Below are positions 31,430 to 39,492 of a DNA stretch of 64,000 bases, piece after piece. The notes below the pieces were generated by a model, which had not been told where the DNA came from, did no database searches, and saw only the letters and a program-made list of their open reading frames with translations. Origin of the DNA: Pelagibacterales bacterium SAG-MED29 (lineage in GTDB: Bacteria > Pseudomonadota > Alphaproteobacteria > Pelagibacterales > Pelagibacteraceae); contig JACWDZ010000001.1 in the NCBI GenBank assembly GCA_014653815.1, positions 1-64,000 of the forward strand. Reading direction: 5' to 3'. A program made the translations under genes and the position numbers. The first letter of the stretch is position 1. The number at the start of each line of letters is the position of its first letter.

Positions 31430-32902
31430 TTAGAAAGTAAATATTTGTATAGAAGCTAATAAATAAACCAGTCCCAACCAGGTTCTAAGTTTTTTATTAA
31501 TAATTGTAACCATTCTTTGATTTCTAACTATAAATCTACTGAATCCAATACTCATAAAAGTGGGCATACAGCAGAAGATATAAGATAATAAAATATATTT
31601 ATCCAATGCAGTTAAATAATCCAGTTTAGGAATATCATCTGAAAAAACAAAGTTATATGCAATCAAAGCTAATAGAGCAACTATAGAAGTTGTTAATCTC
31701 GACTCTAGATGGCGAGTAGGAATCCATAAAACAAACCATGCGACACTTAATATTAAAAACACAGGTATTATAATTTTATAAAAATAGTGAGCTGAATTTC
31801 TTTCAATATCTAAAACTAAGTTGATAGAATTTTCATGGAAAGGATGTATTTTATTTGAATAGGGACTATAATAGTTATCTAAGATTATTTCTTCACTCTC
31901 TATATTGGTATTAGTTACAGTCCATTCTTTTAGATAATTTTTTGAGATTTTATTTATGTATTCCTCTAATCCTAAAAATGCACCTCTCTCAGGAGTTAAA
32001 AAATGTACTGAGCCATAACCTGTTTTTGGCCAAACCTCTGAAATGTTTTGACTGCTATTCGTATTAGAGGTAATTGAAATTTTTAATTTCTGTTTATCAA
32101 AAGGAAACTTTTTAAAATTAAATACTTGTCTGAATTGTCCTATACCGTATTCATGCCTAATAGTTTTTACTTCATTGTTATCATAAGTAAAATATACAGG
32201 ATAACATCCTTCAGTGACCGGAGTTCCAGTACCTGTCCTTATATCAACATCGTATTTGTATTCTTTAATATGAATTTCGTCTATGGGGTATGGCCCAGCA
32301 TCATATGTGGTACAATATCTATCATCCCCCAATAACCCTTCAGCTAATGAATTAAGCTCAGGTCTTTTATTAGTAAAGTCTGCTCGAAATGTTATTTCTA
32401 GTAACCCTTTATTGGTATCAATGGTATTTATAAATTCTAAATAAAAATTAGATAGCTTCATATCATTATAATCATAAATGTTGGGTTTAAGAGAGATTAT
32501 TTGGTTATCTTTAAAAGTAAGTTTTGCTTCAACGTTTTGTTTATGAAGTTTTCTTATTTCTTTATCTGAAGTTTGAGATAAATCTGTATCATTATATTTT
32601 TTAATCGAAACACCTGGTTGAATATCTTTGTTAAATAAAGAAAATCTTACAATAGGTAAATTTTGATTATCTCTTTTTATGATAATTTTTTTGTTATTTT
32701 TATCCCAAGCAAAATCATAAAATATTCCAATATCATTTCTTCTTTCCTGAAAAGGGTATTGTCCGATAATTTCTGTATAGTTTTCAATTATTTTATTGTT
32801 AAATTTTTCTCCTACATCGGCTTTAGCTTGAAAAAAGTCAGGTAATACCACGCTTAAAAAAAGCAACAAAAGAAATTTATATTTAATCAAATTCATAAAC
32901 AA
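31430..32902 (-). CDS. Prokaryotic pentameric ligand-gated ion channel homologue
   Basis: A 490-residue Cys-loop-type channel subunit. After a signal peptide (about 1-28) comes an extra N-terminal region (about 30-160) and then a ligand-binding-like beta domain (about 165-370) holding the pro-loop motif KFPFDKQKLKI (266-273 core FPFDKQKL). Four membrane helices follow: M1 about 374-394, M2 about 401-420, M3 about 431-452, M4 about 472-489. In M2, by recalled alignment to GLIC, E400 falls at the selectivity-filter glutamate (-2') and IAYN matches IAFN, suggesting a cation channel. The M2-M3 loop has the conserved proline (DDIPKLDYLT). The extra N-terminal region recalls channels with accessory domains such as DeCLIC. 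Ligand unknown. Confidence 0.85.
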   Translation of the reverse strand: MFMNLIKYKFLLLLFLSVVLPDFFQAKADVGEKFNNKIIENYTEIIGQYPFQERRNDIGIFYDFAWDKNNKKIIIKRDNQNLPIVRFSLFNKDIQPGVSIKKYNDTDLSQTSDKEIRKLHKQNVEAKLTFKDNQIISLKPNIYDYNDMKLSNFYLEFINTIDTNKGLLEITFRADFTNKRPELNSLAEGLLGDDRYCTTYDAGPYPIDEIHIKEYKYDVDIRTGTGTPVTEGCYPVYFTYDNNEVKTIRHEYGIGQFRQVFNFKKFPFDKQKLKISITSNTNSSQNISEVWPKTGYGSVHFLTPERGAFLGLEEYINKISKNYLKEWTVTNTNIESEEIILDNYYSPYSNKIHPFHENSINLVLDIERNSAHYFYKIIIPVFLILSVAWFVLWIPTRHLESRLTTSIVALLALIAYNFVFSDDIPKLDYLTALDKYILLSYIFCCMPTFMSIGFSRFIVRNQRMVTIINKKLRTWLGLVYLLASIQIFTF

Positions 32903-32942
32903 TAAGTTGAGTTTGATTTATTATAATCATAATATTAAAAGA

Positions 32943-33410
32943 ATGGCAAAGATAAGAAAAAGCGCCTCTATAGAGAGCGGTTTAATGGAGGTTTTAAAAA
33001 TTTTATCTGATGAAGAAATTAACAAAGCAATCGGCAAAACTTCATCATATTTGAGAAAATGTAGTAACCCTGATTTAGCCCAACAAATTGATCACAACGA
33101 CTCATTTAAACTTGATCAAGCCTGTATTCAAAAAGGCAAAGCTCCACCTTTATTTTATGCTTACGAGTATATGATTGCGCAGTTGCTAGAGAAAGCTGAT
33201 AATTTTGAAAATAAGGATATTAATGAAATGCTAGTTAAATCTACAATACTACATGGAAAACTTACGGAACTAGTTAAAGAGGCTAAGGACCCTAAAGGTG
33301 AAAAGGGTAAAGAGATATCAGTTTTAGAGAAAAAAGATATATTTGAAGCTATTACAGATTTAGAAAACAAAATTCTTAAAATTAAACTTACTATAGATAG
33401 TAAAAATTAA
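32943..33410 (+). CDS. Small cytosolic protein, possible HTH-type regulator
   Basis: A 155-residue soluble protein without signal peptide; the start at 32943 (MAKIRKSASIE) is preferred over 32907, which lies 36 bases upstream and adds unrelated residues. The N-terminal half (EEINKAIGKTSSYLRKCSNP, then QQIDHNDSFKLDQACIQKG) has the look of helix-turn-helix proteins of phage-regulator type, in which a SYLRK helix contacts DNA; this is a resemblance, not a proven match. The C-terminal half is helical and charged. It diverges from the channel gene with 40 bases between the starts, so it may regulate the channel or the block. Confidence 0.6.
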   Translation: MAKIRKSASIESGLMEVLKILSDEEINKAIGKTSSYLRKCSNPDLAQQIDHNDSFKLDQACIQKGKAPPLFYAYEYMIAQLLEKADNFENKDINEMLVKSTILHGKLTELVKEAKDPKGEKGKEISVLEKKDIFEAITDLENKILKIKLTIDSKN

Positions 33411-33435
33411 GTATCTGTAATAATTATAATTAAAA

Positions 33436-34086
33436 TTATTCTTCATATAAATATTTTAAAATAAATTTATCGTTAAATTTCTTAACTTGAGTTGTCCGGT
33501 CAAGAACATATTTCTTATAATAATCATCAGTAATCCAACTAATTAACATTCGAGAATCAAGAGAATTATCATTAAATTTTCCGTAACTACAATATACCGC
33601 TAATACATATTTTTTTTCATTATCTTTATATTTATAAACTGAAGAATCCCATAAATGTTTTCTCTCTTTACCAAACTTACTATTAGTTTTTGAATAATTT
33701 GATATAAAACTTCTTGGATTTAAATCAAGAGATTGGGCTAATTCTGAAATAAATTTATTTTTAATTTTAGGACAATCATTTTGAAAATTATTTTTTTGCG
33801 GAAACAAACTTTTTCCTGCTGTAATATTAATGATATTAAAGTTTTTATTAGTTCGTAAATAATAGTAGTTAAAAATTGAATCACGTTCTATTTTTAAGTC
33901 TTTATCAGCAAATGTATAAATATTCTTTGGAAGAAAATTCGTTGTTCTACCATATTCAATTTTTGCGTATTTACTAACATCATCAAATATTTTAATTCCA
34001 AAAATATTATCAATATTTGCATAAAGGTAATTCGGTGAATTTGTAATAAAAAAAATTATTAAAAGATATTTAAGATATTTTTTCAT
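33436..34086 (-). CDS. Secreted protein, divergent ADDI/GDS-family member
   Basis: A 216-residue exported protein of unknown function. The start at 34086 gives a clean signal peptide (MKKYLKYLLIIFFITNS, cleavage near LYA); an upstream start at 34119 would add 11 residues. The mature start NIDNIFGIKIFDDVSKYAKI, the cysteine plus K/E helix (NDCPKIKNKFISELAQSL) and a C-terminal cysteine (VLAVYCSYGK) follow the same plan as the five GDS-motif proteins, but the motif itself is lost. It overlaps the trypsin-like protease gene by 17 bases and is the last gene of the minus-strand operon. Confidence 0.65.
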   Translation of the reverse strand: MKKYLKYLLIIFFITNSPNYLYANIDNIFGIKIFDDVSKYAKIEYGRTTNFLPKNIYTFADKDLKIERDSIFNYYYLRTNKNFNIINITAGKSLFPQKNNFQNDCPKIKNKFISELAQSLDLNPRSFISNYSKTNSKFGKERKHLWDSSVYKYKDNEKKYVLAVYCSYGKFNDNSLDSRMLISWITDDYYKKYVLDRTTQVKKFNDKFILKYLYEE

Positions 34087-35350
34087 ATTTATCCCATTTA
34101 CCATCTTGATCGTTATCATAAGCCATTATATCTGCGGTACCGTTATCATCTTCATCTATTTCTGCTCTATCAGCATTACCATCTAGGTCATCATCAAATA
34201 GAAAGATTTCAAAGTTTTCATTTTCATTTTCGTCAAATGCTACTGCTTCAACTATACCATCCTCGTTTTGATCAATAATTGCGGCATCTATCTTTCCATT
34301 TTTGTTTTCATCTATAAACCAAACATCTGTAATACCATTTTTGTTCATATCTCTTTTTTCGGCATCAGGGTATTTTTTATCTATGCTATTTTTTTTGGCT
34401 TTTTTATTTTTTTTGGTGATCCAAGTAGGTTCTTTTTTTTTCTTTTGAATATAGTTATTTTTTTTTATTTTTTTTTCCGGTTTTTTTAGAAACTCAACCA
34501 CATCGTTCACTGATATAGCAAAATTTAAATTTTCACCTTCTTTAGTAAATGTATTTACTCCAACTAATTTTTTATTTTTATTGAATAAAGGCCCACCAGA
34601 GTTACCTGGATTTATAGGAGTTTGTGTTTGTATTACATCAGCAAAATGAAAGGAATTTTTATATTTCCACTTATAATTTGGCCTCAACTGACTTACCATG
34701 CCGCTGCTAAAACTCCAAATTAAATCATCAGGATGTCCAATAGCAAAAACTGTTTCACCAATACTGACATCGTTAAAATTTCCTAATGTAACTGGCTTAA
34801 TGTCATTTGGCAATTTCACAACCTCCAATAAAGCTAAATCTTTTTCTTTATCTATTTTAACAACTCTTGCTTCGTAGGAGTCTAAATTATCTAACATGTA
34901 TTGTTCAGCGACTAAATCTTTAGGTTTAAGCCATACCTTTACACTTTTAGAGCCTTCAACAACGTGCCAATTAGTTATTATTTTTTTTCCTTTATGATTT
35001 ATTACAAAACCTGAACCAGAAGTGCTTTTTTTTCTGTTTCCTATGAAAACAACACTTTTAGCATAATCTTTATAAATATCTTCTGATGCTCCTTTAAATT
35101 TAGTTCGAGGAGGTCTGTTTTTATTTTTACTAATTAATTTTGGTCTAATTATATTTAAGTAATCTTTATCAGTCTCAATATCTTGTTTTAATTGATTAAT
35201 TTGTTTTTTGTTAGTTAATGGCGTTTGGTATATAACTAAATTCTCTTTTCCAGCCATCTTAGAGCTAAAGATAAGACTATTAAAATTTTCTGAATAAGCT
35301 GCAGTACCGTAAGAAATTGTAATAAATAAAATTAAAAATCTTTTAATCAT
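34070..35350 (-). CDS. Exported trypsin-like protease with Asp-rich repeat tail
   Basis: A 426-residue exported serine protease. After a signal peptide (about 1-20) the S1/Do-like domain (about 95-290) carries H129 (TNWHVVEG), D171 (KDLALLEV) and S251 (PGNSGGPLFN). There is no PDZ domain. A lysine-rich linker (about 290-327) includes PTWITKKNKK. The tail (about 334-423) holds about seven repeats of D-x-N/D-x-D/N-G-x-x-D type (for example DMNKNGITDV, DLDGNADRA, DNDQDGKWD), typical of calcium-binding EF-hand-like or thrombospondin type 3 repeats. It overlaps the caspase gene by four bases, so the two proteases are probably made together. Confidence 0.85.
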   Translation of the reverse strand: MIKRFLILFITISYGTAAYSENFNSLIFSSKMAGKENLVIYQTPLTNKKQINQLKQDIETDKDYLNIIRPKLISKNKNRPPRTKFKGASEDIYKDYAKSVVFIGNRKKSTSGSGFVINHKGKKIITNWHVVEGSKSVKVWLKPKDLVAEQYMLDNLDSYEARVVKIDKEKDLALLEVVKLPNDIKPVTLGNFNDVSIGETVFAIGHPDDLIWSFSSGMVSQLRPNYKWKYKNSFHFADVIQTQTPINPGNSGGPLFNKNKKLVGVNTFTKEGENLNFAISVNDVVEFLKKPEKKIKKNNYIQKKKKEPTWITKKNKKAKKNSIDKKYPDAEKRDMNKNGITDVWFIDENKNGKIDAAIIDQNEDGIVEAVAFDENENENFEIFLFDDDLDGNADRAEIDEDDNGTADIMAYDNDQDGKWDKYEKIS

Positions 35351-36846
35351 TTAAGATTATTTTTAGGGATGAATATAAAATCACCTCCAAGATGCTTCCA
35401 GGTATCGGGATGGTAGTAATAAGGTTTTTGATTATAATTTCCAGCAAATGCATTTTCTAAATTAAATGCTACTGATCTCATATTCAAAGGATTAGACTCT
35501 TTTTCAAAAATATTTAGCATATTTATAAATGATAGAGCAAAAATAGAATTTTTTGAGTTTGGAGCAGTATCACTTACTTGACCTAGACTTCCAGAAGACA
35601 AAACACTTCTTGATCGCAAGTCTAAATAATCTTGTAGTTTCGTATTTAAAATTTTGCGATCTTCATTATTTTCCATATCAAGTATATTAACCCCTTTAAA
35701 TTTTCCACCTACATAACACGAGTCAACCATCAGCGCTAAATGATGAGCCTTAATCTCAGTAAGAAATATATTTAGCTCATTTATATTAATCCAGTCACCA
35801 TTACCCCATTCTAAACTACCATCTTTTGGTATCCAATAAGCTTGTTCTGCTTTAACCATTCCGTGACCAGAGTAATAAATTAAAACAAAATCATTAGTTG
35901 TTGTAAGCTTTGATAGATCTTGAAAAGCTTTAAAAATCTCTCTCTTAGTTCCATCCCTAACCATCATAATTTTTTCGAATTTATAACTTTTATCTAGAAC
36001 TGCTTTAATAGCAGTTATATCGTTAATTGGAGAAACAAGATCATCCCAGCCATTGTCATTGTAATTTGAATTTCCTATTAGCAATGCATAATATTTACCT
36101 TTTGGATTTAAAGTAATTCTTTTCTTAGGTGTAGATGGCAAACTTCTAACAATTGATTCTTCTACTTCTTTATTTTTGTTATAGAGCTTGGCTATCTCAG
36201 TTTTGTTAACATTAAAATCAAAATTTAATCTTTCTTTACCATCACTTGTCTTGGCTTGGCCCCAACCAGAATTCTTTGTCTGAGATGTTTTACCTGCAAA
36301 CTTTAAACCATTAGAACATTTTCCAAAAACTCTTGAAGTTAACTCACCTTGGTCGACTATTAAAACGGTAGACCCAATCTGACAAGTAGTTTTTCCATCA
36401 TTGAAAAAACCTACTCCTTTACTGGTTTCATAAAATCCATCTATTAGCTTTGAGTTTTCGTCTGGAAAAACATAACCATAGAAGAATAGGTTTTTAACTT
36501 CATTAGAACCACTAAAATATATAGCTCCTTTAGGCAAATCATTAATGCTACTTATATATTTTGTCTTAGTTTTTTTGGTAATCCAAGATTTAACTGTATT
36601 TGTAATTTTCTTTTCTTCTTTTTTATATTCTTCTTTGTTTTCTTTAACTTCTTTTTTTTTCTTCTTTAACTTAACTTTATCTTTTAATTTTTTAAGTTTA
36701 ATCCACTCAGATTTTTCTTTTTTTTCTTTTTTTATTGTTTCTTTAGATTTATCACTTTTTTTAGTGATCCAATTAGCTTCTGCAGATGAAATTAGAAAAA
36801 TACCTACAAAAAATAGTATGCTAATTTTTTTAGCTAATTTAAACAT
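35347..36846 (-). CDS. Exported caspase-family (peptidase C14) protease
   Basis: A 499-residue protein with an N-terminal signal peptide (about 1-24), a very lysine-rich segment (about 28-96) containing two WITKK motifs (26-30 and 88-92), a middle domain (about 105-215) with glycine-rich repeats of MORN-like look (VGFFNDGKTTCQIG), and a C-terminal caspase domain (about 250-495). The catalytic pair is complete: H329 in IYYSGHGM and C377 in MVDSCYVGG. The domain opens with KYYALLIGNSNYND and ends with GGDFIFIP, as in bacterial caspase homologues (orthocaspases). Export is unusual for prokaryotic caspase relatives. It overlaps the trypsin-like protease by four bases. Confidence 0.87.
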   Translation of the reverse strand: MFKLAKKISILFFVGIFLISSAEANWITKKSDKSKETIKKEKKEKSEWIKLKKLKDKVKLKKKKKEVKENKEEYKKEEKKITNTVKSWITKKTKTKYISSINDLPKGAIYFSGSNEVKNLFFYGYVFPDENSKLIDGFYETSKGVGFFNDGKTTCQIGSTVLIVDQGELTSRVFGKCSNGLKFAGKTSQTKNSGWGQAKTSDGKERLNFDFNVNKTEIAKLYNKNKEVEESIVRSLPSTPKKRITLNPKGKYYALLIGNSNYNDNGWDDLVSPINDITAIKAVLDKSYKFEKIMMVRDGTKREIFKAFQDLSKLTTTNDFVLIYYSGHGMVKAEQAYWIPKDGSLEWGNGDWININELNIFLTEIKAHHLALMVDSCYVGGKFKGVNILDMENNEDRKILNTKLQDYLDLRSRSVLSSGSLGQVSDTAPNSKNSIFALSFINMLNIFEKESNPLNMRSVAFNLENAFAGNYNQKPYYYHPDTWKHLGGDFIFIPKNNLK

Positions 36847-36888
36847 CCTAATATATTAAATAATATTAATTAAATTTCTATTCTTTTT

Positions 36889-37089
36889 TTATCTTCTTTT
36901 TGGCAATCTACCGCCACTTTTAATACAATCTTCGATTGTTGTGAACTTTTTGAAATTTTTTGTTTGATCATAATATTGTGAACCAGCTTTGTGACAAATA
37001 CCTGTTTTTGACTTTTTTACAGGAGGGTCGAGTTGATCACATGAAATAATAAAGATTATTGATAAAAAAAATATAACTAGCTTTTTCAT
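36889..37089 (-). CDS. Small lipoprotein with CH-SGGRLPK motif
   Basis: A 66-residue predicted lipoprotein; the lipobox IISC puts the lipidated cysteine at residue 17. The mature part contains GICHKAGSQYYDQTKNF and IEDCIKSGGRLPK, a short pattern seen in small secreted proteins of many proteobacteria, often in variable regions. Two cysteines (in GICH and DCIK) may form a disulfide. Function unknown. It precedes the caspase gene by 42 bases on the same strand. Confidence 0.65.
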   Translation of the reverse strand: MKKLVIFFLSIIFIISCDQLDPPVKKSKTGICHKAGSQYYDQTKNFKKFTTIEDCIKSGGRLPKRR

Positions 37090-37095
37090 CTTAAA

Positions 37096-37329
37096 TTAAG
37101 GTTTATTACATTCTGAACCATGCACACCATAGGCGCTGATCTCTTGAGAACAAATATAAATAGTTTTATACTTTTTGAGAGTGAAAATTTTTACTGCAGC
37201 TCTTTCAAATTTAACAATCTCAGTTTTAACAATTTTAAAATTTTGCTTTAATAAATCATTCATTTTTGAAGCATATAATGGACTAGACCATATGCTAAAA
37301 GTTAATAATAAAACAAATATTTTTTTCAT
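37096..37329 (-). CDS. Small secreted protein of unknown function
   Basis: A 77-residue protein with a signal peptide (about 1-20, ending SPLYA) and a short mature part with two cysteines (YICSQEIS and GSECNKP). No family recognised. It is the first gene of the minus-strand operon that contains the caspase and trypsin-like proteases, and lies next to the nested inverted repeats at 37351-37440. The repeats are within 25 bases of its start codon. Confidence 0.55.
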   Translation of the reverse strand: MKKIFVLLLTFSIWSSPLYASKMNDLLKQNFKIVKTEIVKFERAAVKIFTLKKYKTIYICSQEISAYGVHGSECNKP

Positions 37330-37350
37330 AACTTAAATATAGAGAATTTT

Positions 37351-37440
37351 AAAAAAATTTCTTGTCCAAATATCTTCTAGATTTTGGACTAAAAAATTTT
37401 TGTCTCATTTCTAATCAAAACTTGGACAAGAATTTTTTTA
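37351..37440. promoter_or_regulatory. Nested inverted repeats in divergent control region
   Basis: TTCTTGTCCAA (37359-37369) is the exact inverse of TTGGACAAGAA (37422-37432), and flanking A/T runs nearly match too. A third half-site, TTTGGAC (37383-37389), is the exact inverse of GTCCAAA (37364-37370). Three GTCCAA-type half-sites therefore lie in the 159-base gap between operons diverging at 37329 and 37489. They could be operators of one regulator or alternative hairpins in an RNA leader. Confidence 0.55.
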
Positions 37441-37488
37441 AATAACAACTATATCTAAATCATGAAAACAAAAACAAAGGAGACAAAA

Positions 37489-37701
37489 ATGAGAAAAGTA
37501 AAAGTACAAGAAGATACGAATAGTACTTCAGTATTGCAAATACTAGGATTTTTACTAGTTGCTTTTGCAATTGCAGATTTTGCACTGTCATGGGCTGGAG
37601 TAAATCTAACAAGCTTTATGGGCGCAGCATCAAGATTTTCCCCAATGATCTTTGGATTTCTTGGCGCAACATTAATGAGTGTTGGAAAGGATGGTGACTA
37701 A
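37489..37701 (+). CDS. Small membrane protein (70 residues)
   Basis: A 70-residue protein with two hydrophobic segments (about 17-36 and 50-66). The start at 37489 has a good AAAGGAG ribosome-binding site; an ATG at 37462 would add nine lysine/threonine-rich residues and lacks one. It has a small Gly/Ala/Ser-rich middle (SWAGVNLTSFMGAAS). No family recognised. It is the first gene of the plus-strand operon leading to the coiled-coil membrane protein, and is followed by a strong intercistronic hairpin, which suggests it may be made in larger amounts than the genes after it. Confidence 0.65.
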   Translation: MRKVKVQEDTNSTSVLQILGFLLVAFAIADFALSWAGVNLTSFMGAASRFSPMIFGFLGATLMSVGKDGD

Positions 37702-37710
37702 ATATTTTAC

Positions 37711-37737
37711 TCTCCCCTTTGAAATAAAAAGGGGAGA
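37711..37737 (+). promoter_or_regulatory. Intercistronic hairpin covering a ribosome-binding site
   Basis: TCTCCCCTTT (37711-37720) pairs perfectly with AAAGGGGAGA (37728-37737) around a 7-base loop: a 10-bp stem. It is not followed by a U-run. The right arm contains GGGGAG, the likely ribosome-binding site for the ATG at 37748, so the fold would hide it. It may also stabilise the upstream mRNA end. Confidence 0.6.
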
Positions 37738-37747
37738 TAAATTCAAA

Positions 37748-37972
37748 ATGAAATCATTTATACACTCAACTATTAGACTTGTAATTTCTTTAGGTAAATT
37801 TGGAATCTTGTTTTATACAATTTCTTTAGCAAGCATTGCATTAAATTCATCAGATAATTTCAGATATCTTAAAAACGGTTCACCACTATTAAAGTTAAGC
37901 GCTGTTTATATCCAAGGCGAAATTAACTCTAATATTAAAAGAAAACAGAGGCAAGTTTTACTTGAAGTATAG
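37748..37972 (+). CDS. Small membrane-associated protein (74 residues)
   Basis: A 74-residue protein with one clear membrane helix (about 15-33, RLVISLGKFGILFYTISL region) and a basic C-terminal tail (NIKRKQRQVLLEV). The ATG at 37748 is chosen because GGGGAG lies 11 bases before it; an earlier in-frame start at 37679 would overlap the preceding gene and run through the hairpin. No family recognised. It is eight bases from the next gene. Confidence 0.5.
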   Translation: MKSFIHSTIRLVISLGKFGILFYTISLASIALNSSDNFRYLKNGSPLLKLSAVYIQGEINSNIKRKQRQVLLEV

Positions 37973-37980
37973 GAAACAAT

Positions 37981-39492
37981 ATGAAAGAATTTTTATATAA
38001 TATTTTAAAATCTATAAGGTTATTTTTTAAAGGAAATGATATGAGCTATGATTTTACGAACGTTAAAGTTAAACAAATAGAAGAAAAAATTAATCTTAAA
38101 GAAACAGCAACCAATGACGGGAAAAATAATTTACCAAGAGCCTCATCTGAAACTTTTTCAAATTGTGAAAATGAAGCGATAGTTTCCGCAGATGAGTTCA
38201 GAAACAGTCAAGTTTCAAAAGCTGTAGATTATTTAAATTCTATCAAAGGTAAGATTATCGATAGTACTGCAAAATTAGGACAAAAACATTTCTATATTGA
38301 TGAGTTTAAAAATAGAATCGATCAAACTTTAACAGCTGCTGAAAGCAAATTATCAAATTTAAAGAGCGCTTACACAACACAAAACAATGAAGTTCGTAAT
38401 TTTAAATTAGAAAATAAATTAAATAGAGAGCCTAAATCACCATCTACGTTTAATATAATAATAGCTATGTCTATAATTGCTATATTATTTTACATAGAAC
38501 TTAAAGTGAATGGAAATTTACTTGCACCAGCTATGGCTAGTGGCCAAAAAGAAGGAATGGCTATAGCAGCTGCAGTAGCAGGATTAAATGTATTTGTTTC
38601 ATTCGCTGTAGGCTTTTATGCGCTAAAAAACTTTCATCATGTTCAATCAATTAGAAAAAATATTTCTAAATTTGGTTTAAGTATTTATTTATTATTTATC
38701 TTTTATTTAAATTGGTCTTTAGGAGCTTATAGAGCAATACACGAAACAACTGGTGAAAATCTTATTGATGCCATTATGGGAAATAGCAACTCCCCAAGCG
38801 AAGCAATTGTTGGAAGTCCAGCATTGCCCTGGACTGTTGACTTAACATTTACTTCTTTAATACTAGTTTTTGTTGGAATTGGATTTGCTCTTGCATCCCT
38901 TATTGATGGTTATCTTTTTAATGATCCTTATCCTGGATATGGATCTGTTGGTAAAGATAGAAATGATAATCAAAAAGAAATTAATAGAATGAGAGAACAT
39001 TTATCTTCTGAAGTTACTACTTTATTTAAAAATGAAATTCGAAAAACTGGAGAAAATAGAGATGCTATAATTAATAATACTTTAAGAAAAAATTGGGTTT
39101 CAAGCATAACATCTTTAGAAAATACTTTTGAGGGTTACAGAAGATTTTCAGAACAATTAAGTTTTGCCTTAGATCATACAATAGGTGAGTATAGAACGAT
39201 CAATAGTATGTATAGAACAGAATCAGAGCCTAAATACTGGAAAGATGAAAAGGGAAAAGTTAAAACAAAATACTATGAATTAAGAGAAGAAAAAAGAGAT
39301 CCTAACGCAGTATTTAAAGATTTTGCAGTTCTCTATCTTAATAAAGATCAAATAGAAAAAAAGATCGAACACTATCAAAACTCAATTCAAAATGAATCAA
39401 ATGATTTCATTAATAAACTCAATTTATATAACGATGAAATTAATAAAAGAATTGAAGCTATACGGACTAAATATGATATTTCGACAATTTAA
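37981..39492 (+). CDS. Polytopic membrane protein with long coiled coils
   Basis: A 503-residue protein of unknown function. The N-terminal soluble part (about 75-150) is predicted helical and heptad-like. Four membrane helices follow (about 157-175, 192-215, 230-250, 287-312), then a long charged coiled-coil region (about 325-500) ending in KLNLYNDEINKRIEAIRTKY. The start is uncertain: ATG 37981 and ATG 38041 both have AGGA spaced suitably; the second gives 483 residues. The architecture suggests a scaffold or mechanically acting membrane complex. Its 3' end overlaps the next gene by 20 bases. Confidence 0.7.
   Translation: MKEFLYNILKSIRLFFKGNDMSYDFTNVKVKQIEEKINLKETATNDGKNNLPRASSETFSNCENEAIVSADEFRNSQVSKAVDYLNSIKGKIIDSTAKLGQKHFYIDEFKNRIDQTLTAAESKLSNLKSAYTTQNNEVRNFKLENKLNREPKSPSTFNIIIAMSIIAILFYIELKVNGNLLAPAMASGQKEGMAIAAAVAGLNVFVSFAVGFYALKNFHHVQSIRKNISKFGLSIYLLFIFYLNWSLGAYRAIHETTGENLIDAIMGNSNSPSEAIVGSPALPWTVDLTFTSLILVFVGIGFALASLIDGYLFNDPYPGYGSVGKDRNDNQKEINRMREHLSSEVTTLFKNEIRKTGENRDAIINNTLRKNWVSSITSLENTFEGYRRFSEQLSFALDHTIGEYRTINSMYRTESEPKYWKDEKGKVKTKYYELREEKRDPNAVFKDFAVLYLNKDQIEKKIEHYQNSIQNESNDFINKLNLYNDEINKRIEAIRTKYDISTI

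Noticed and set aside
34268-34489. Phe/Ile-rich frame antisense to the trypsin-like protease linker
   Set aside because: Same cause: the complement of lysine and asparagine codons.
36545-36859. 104-codon hydrophobic frame antisense to the caspase N terminus
   Set aside because: It is the complement of the lysine-rich linker (AAA/AAG read as TTT/CTT gives Phe/Leu), not a membrane protein gene.
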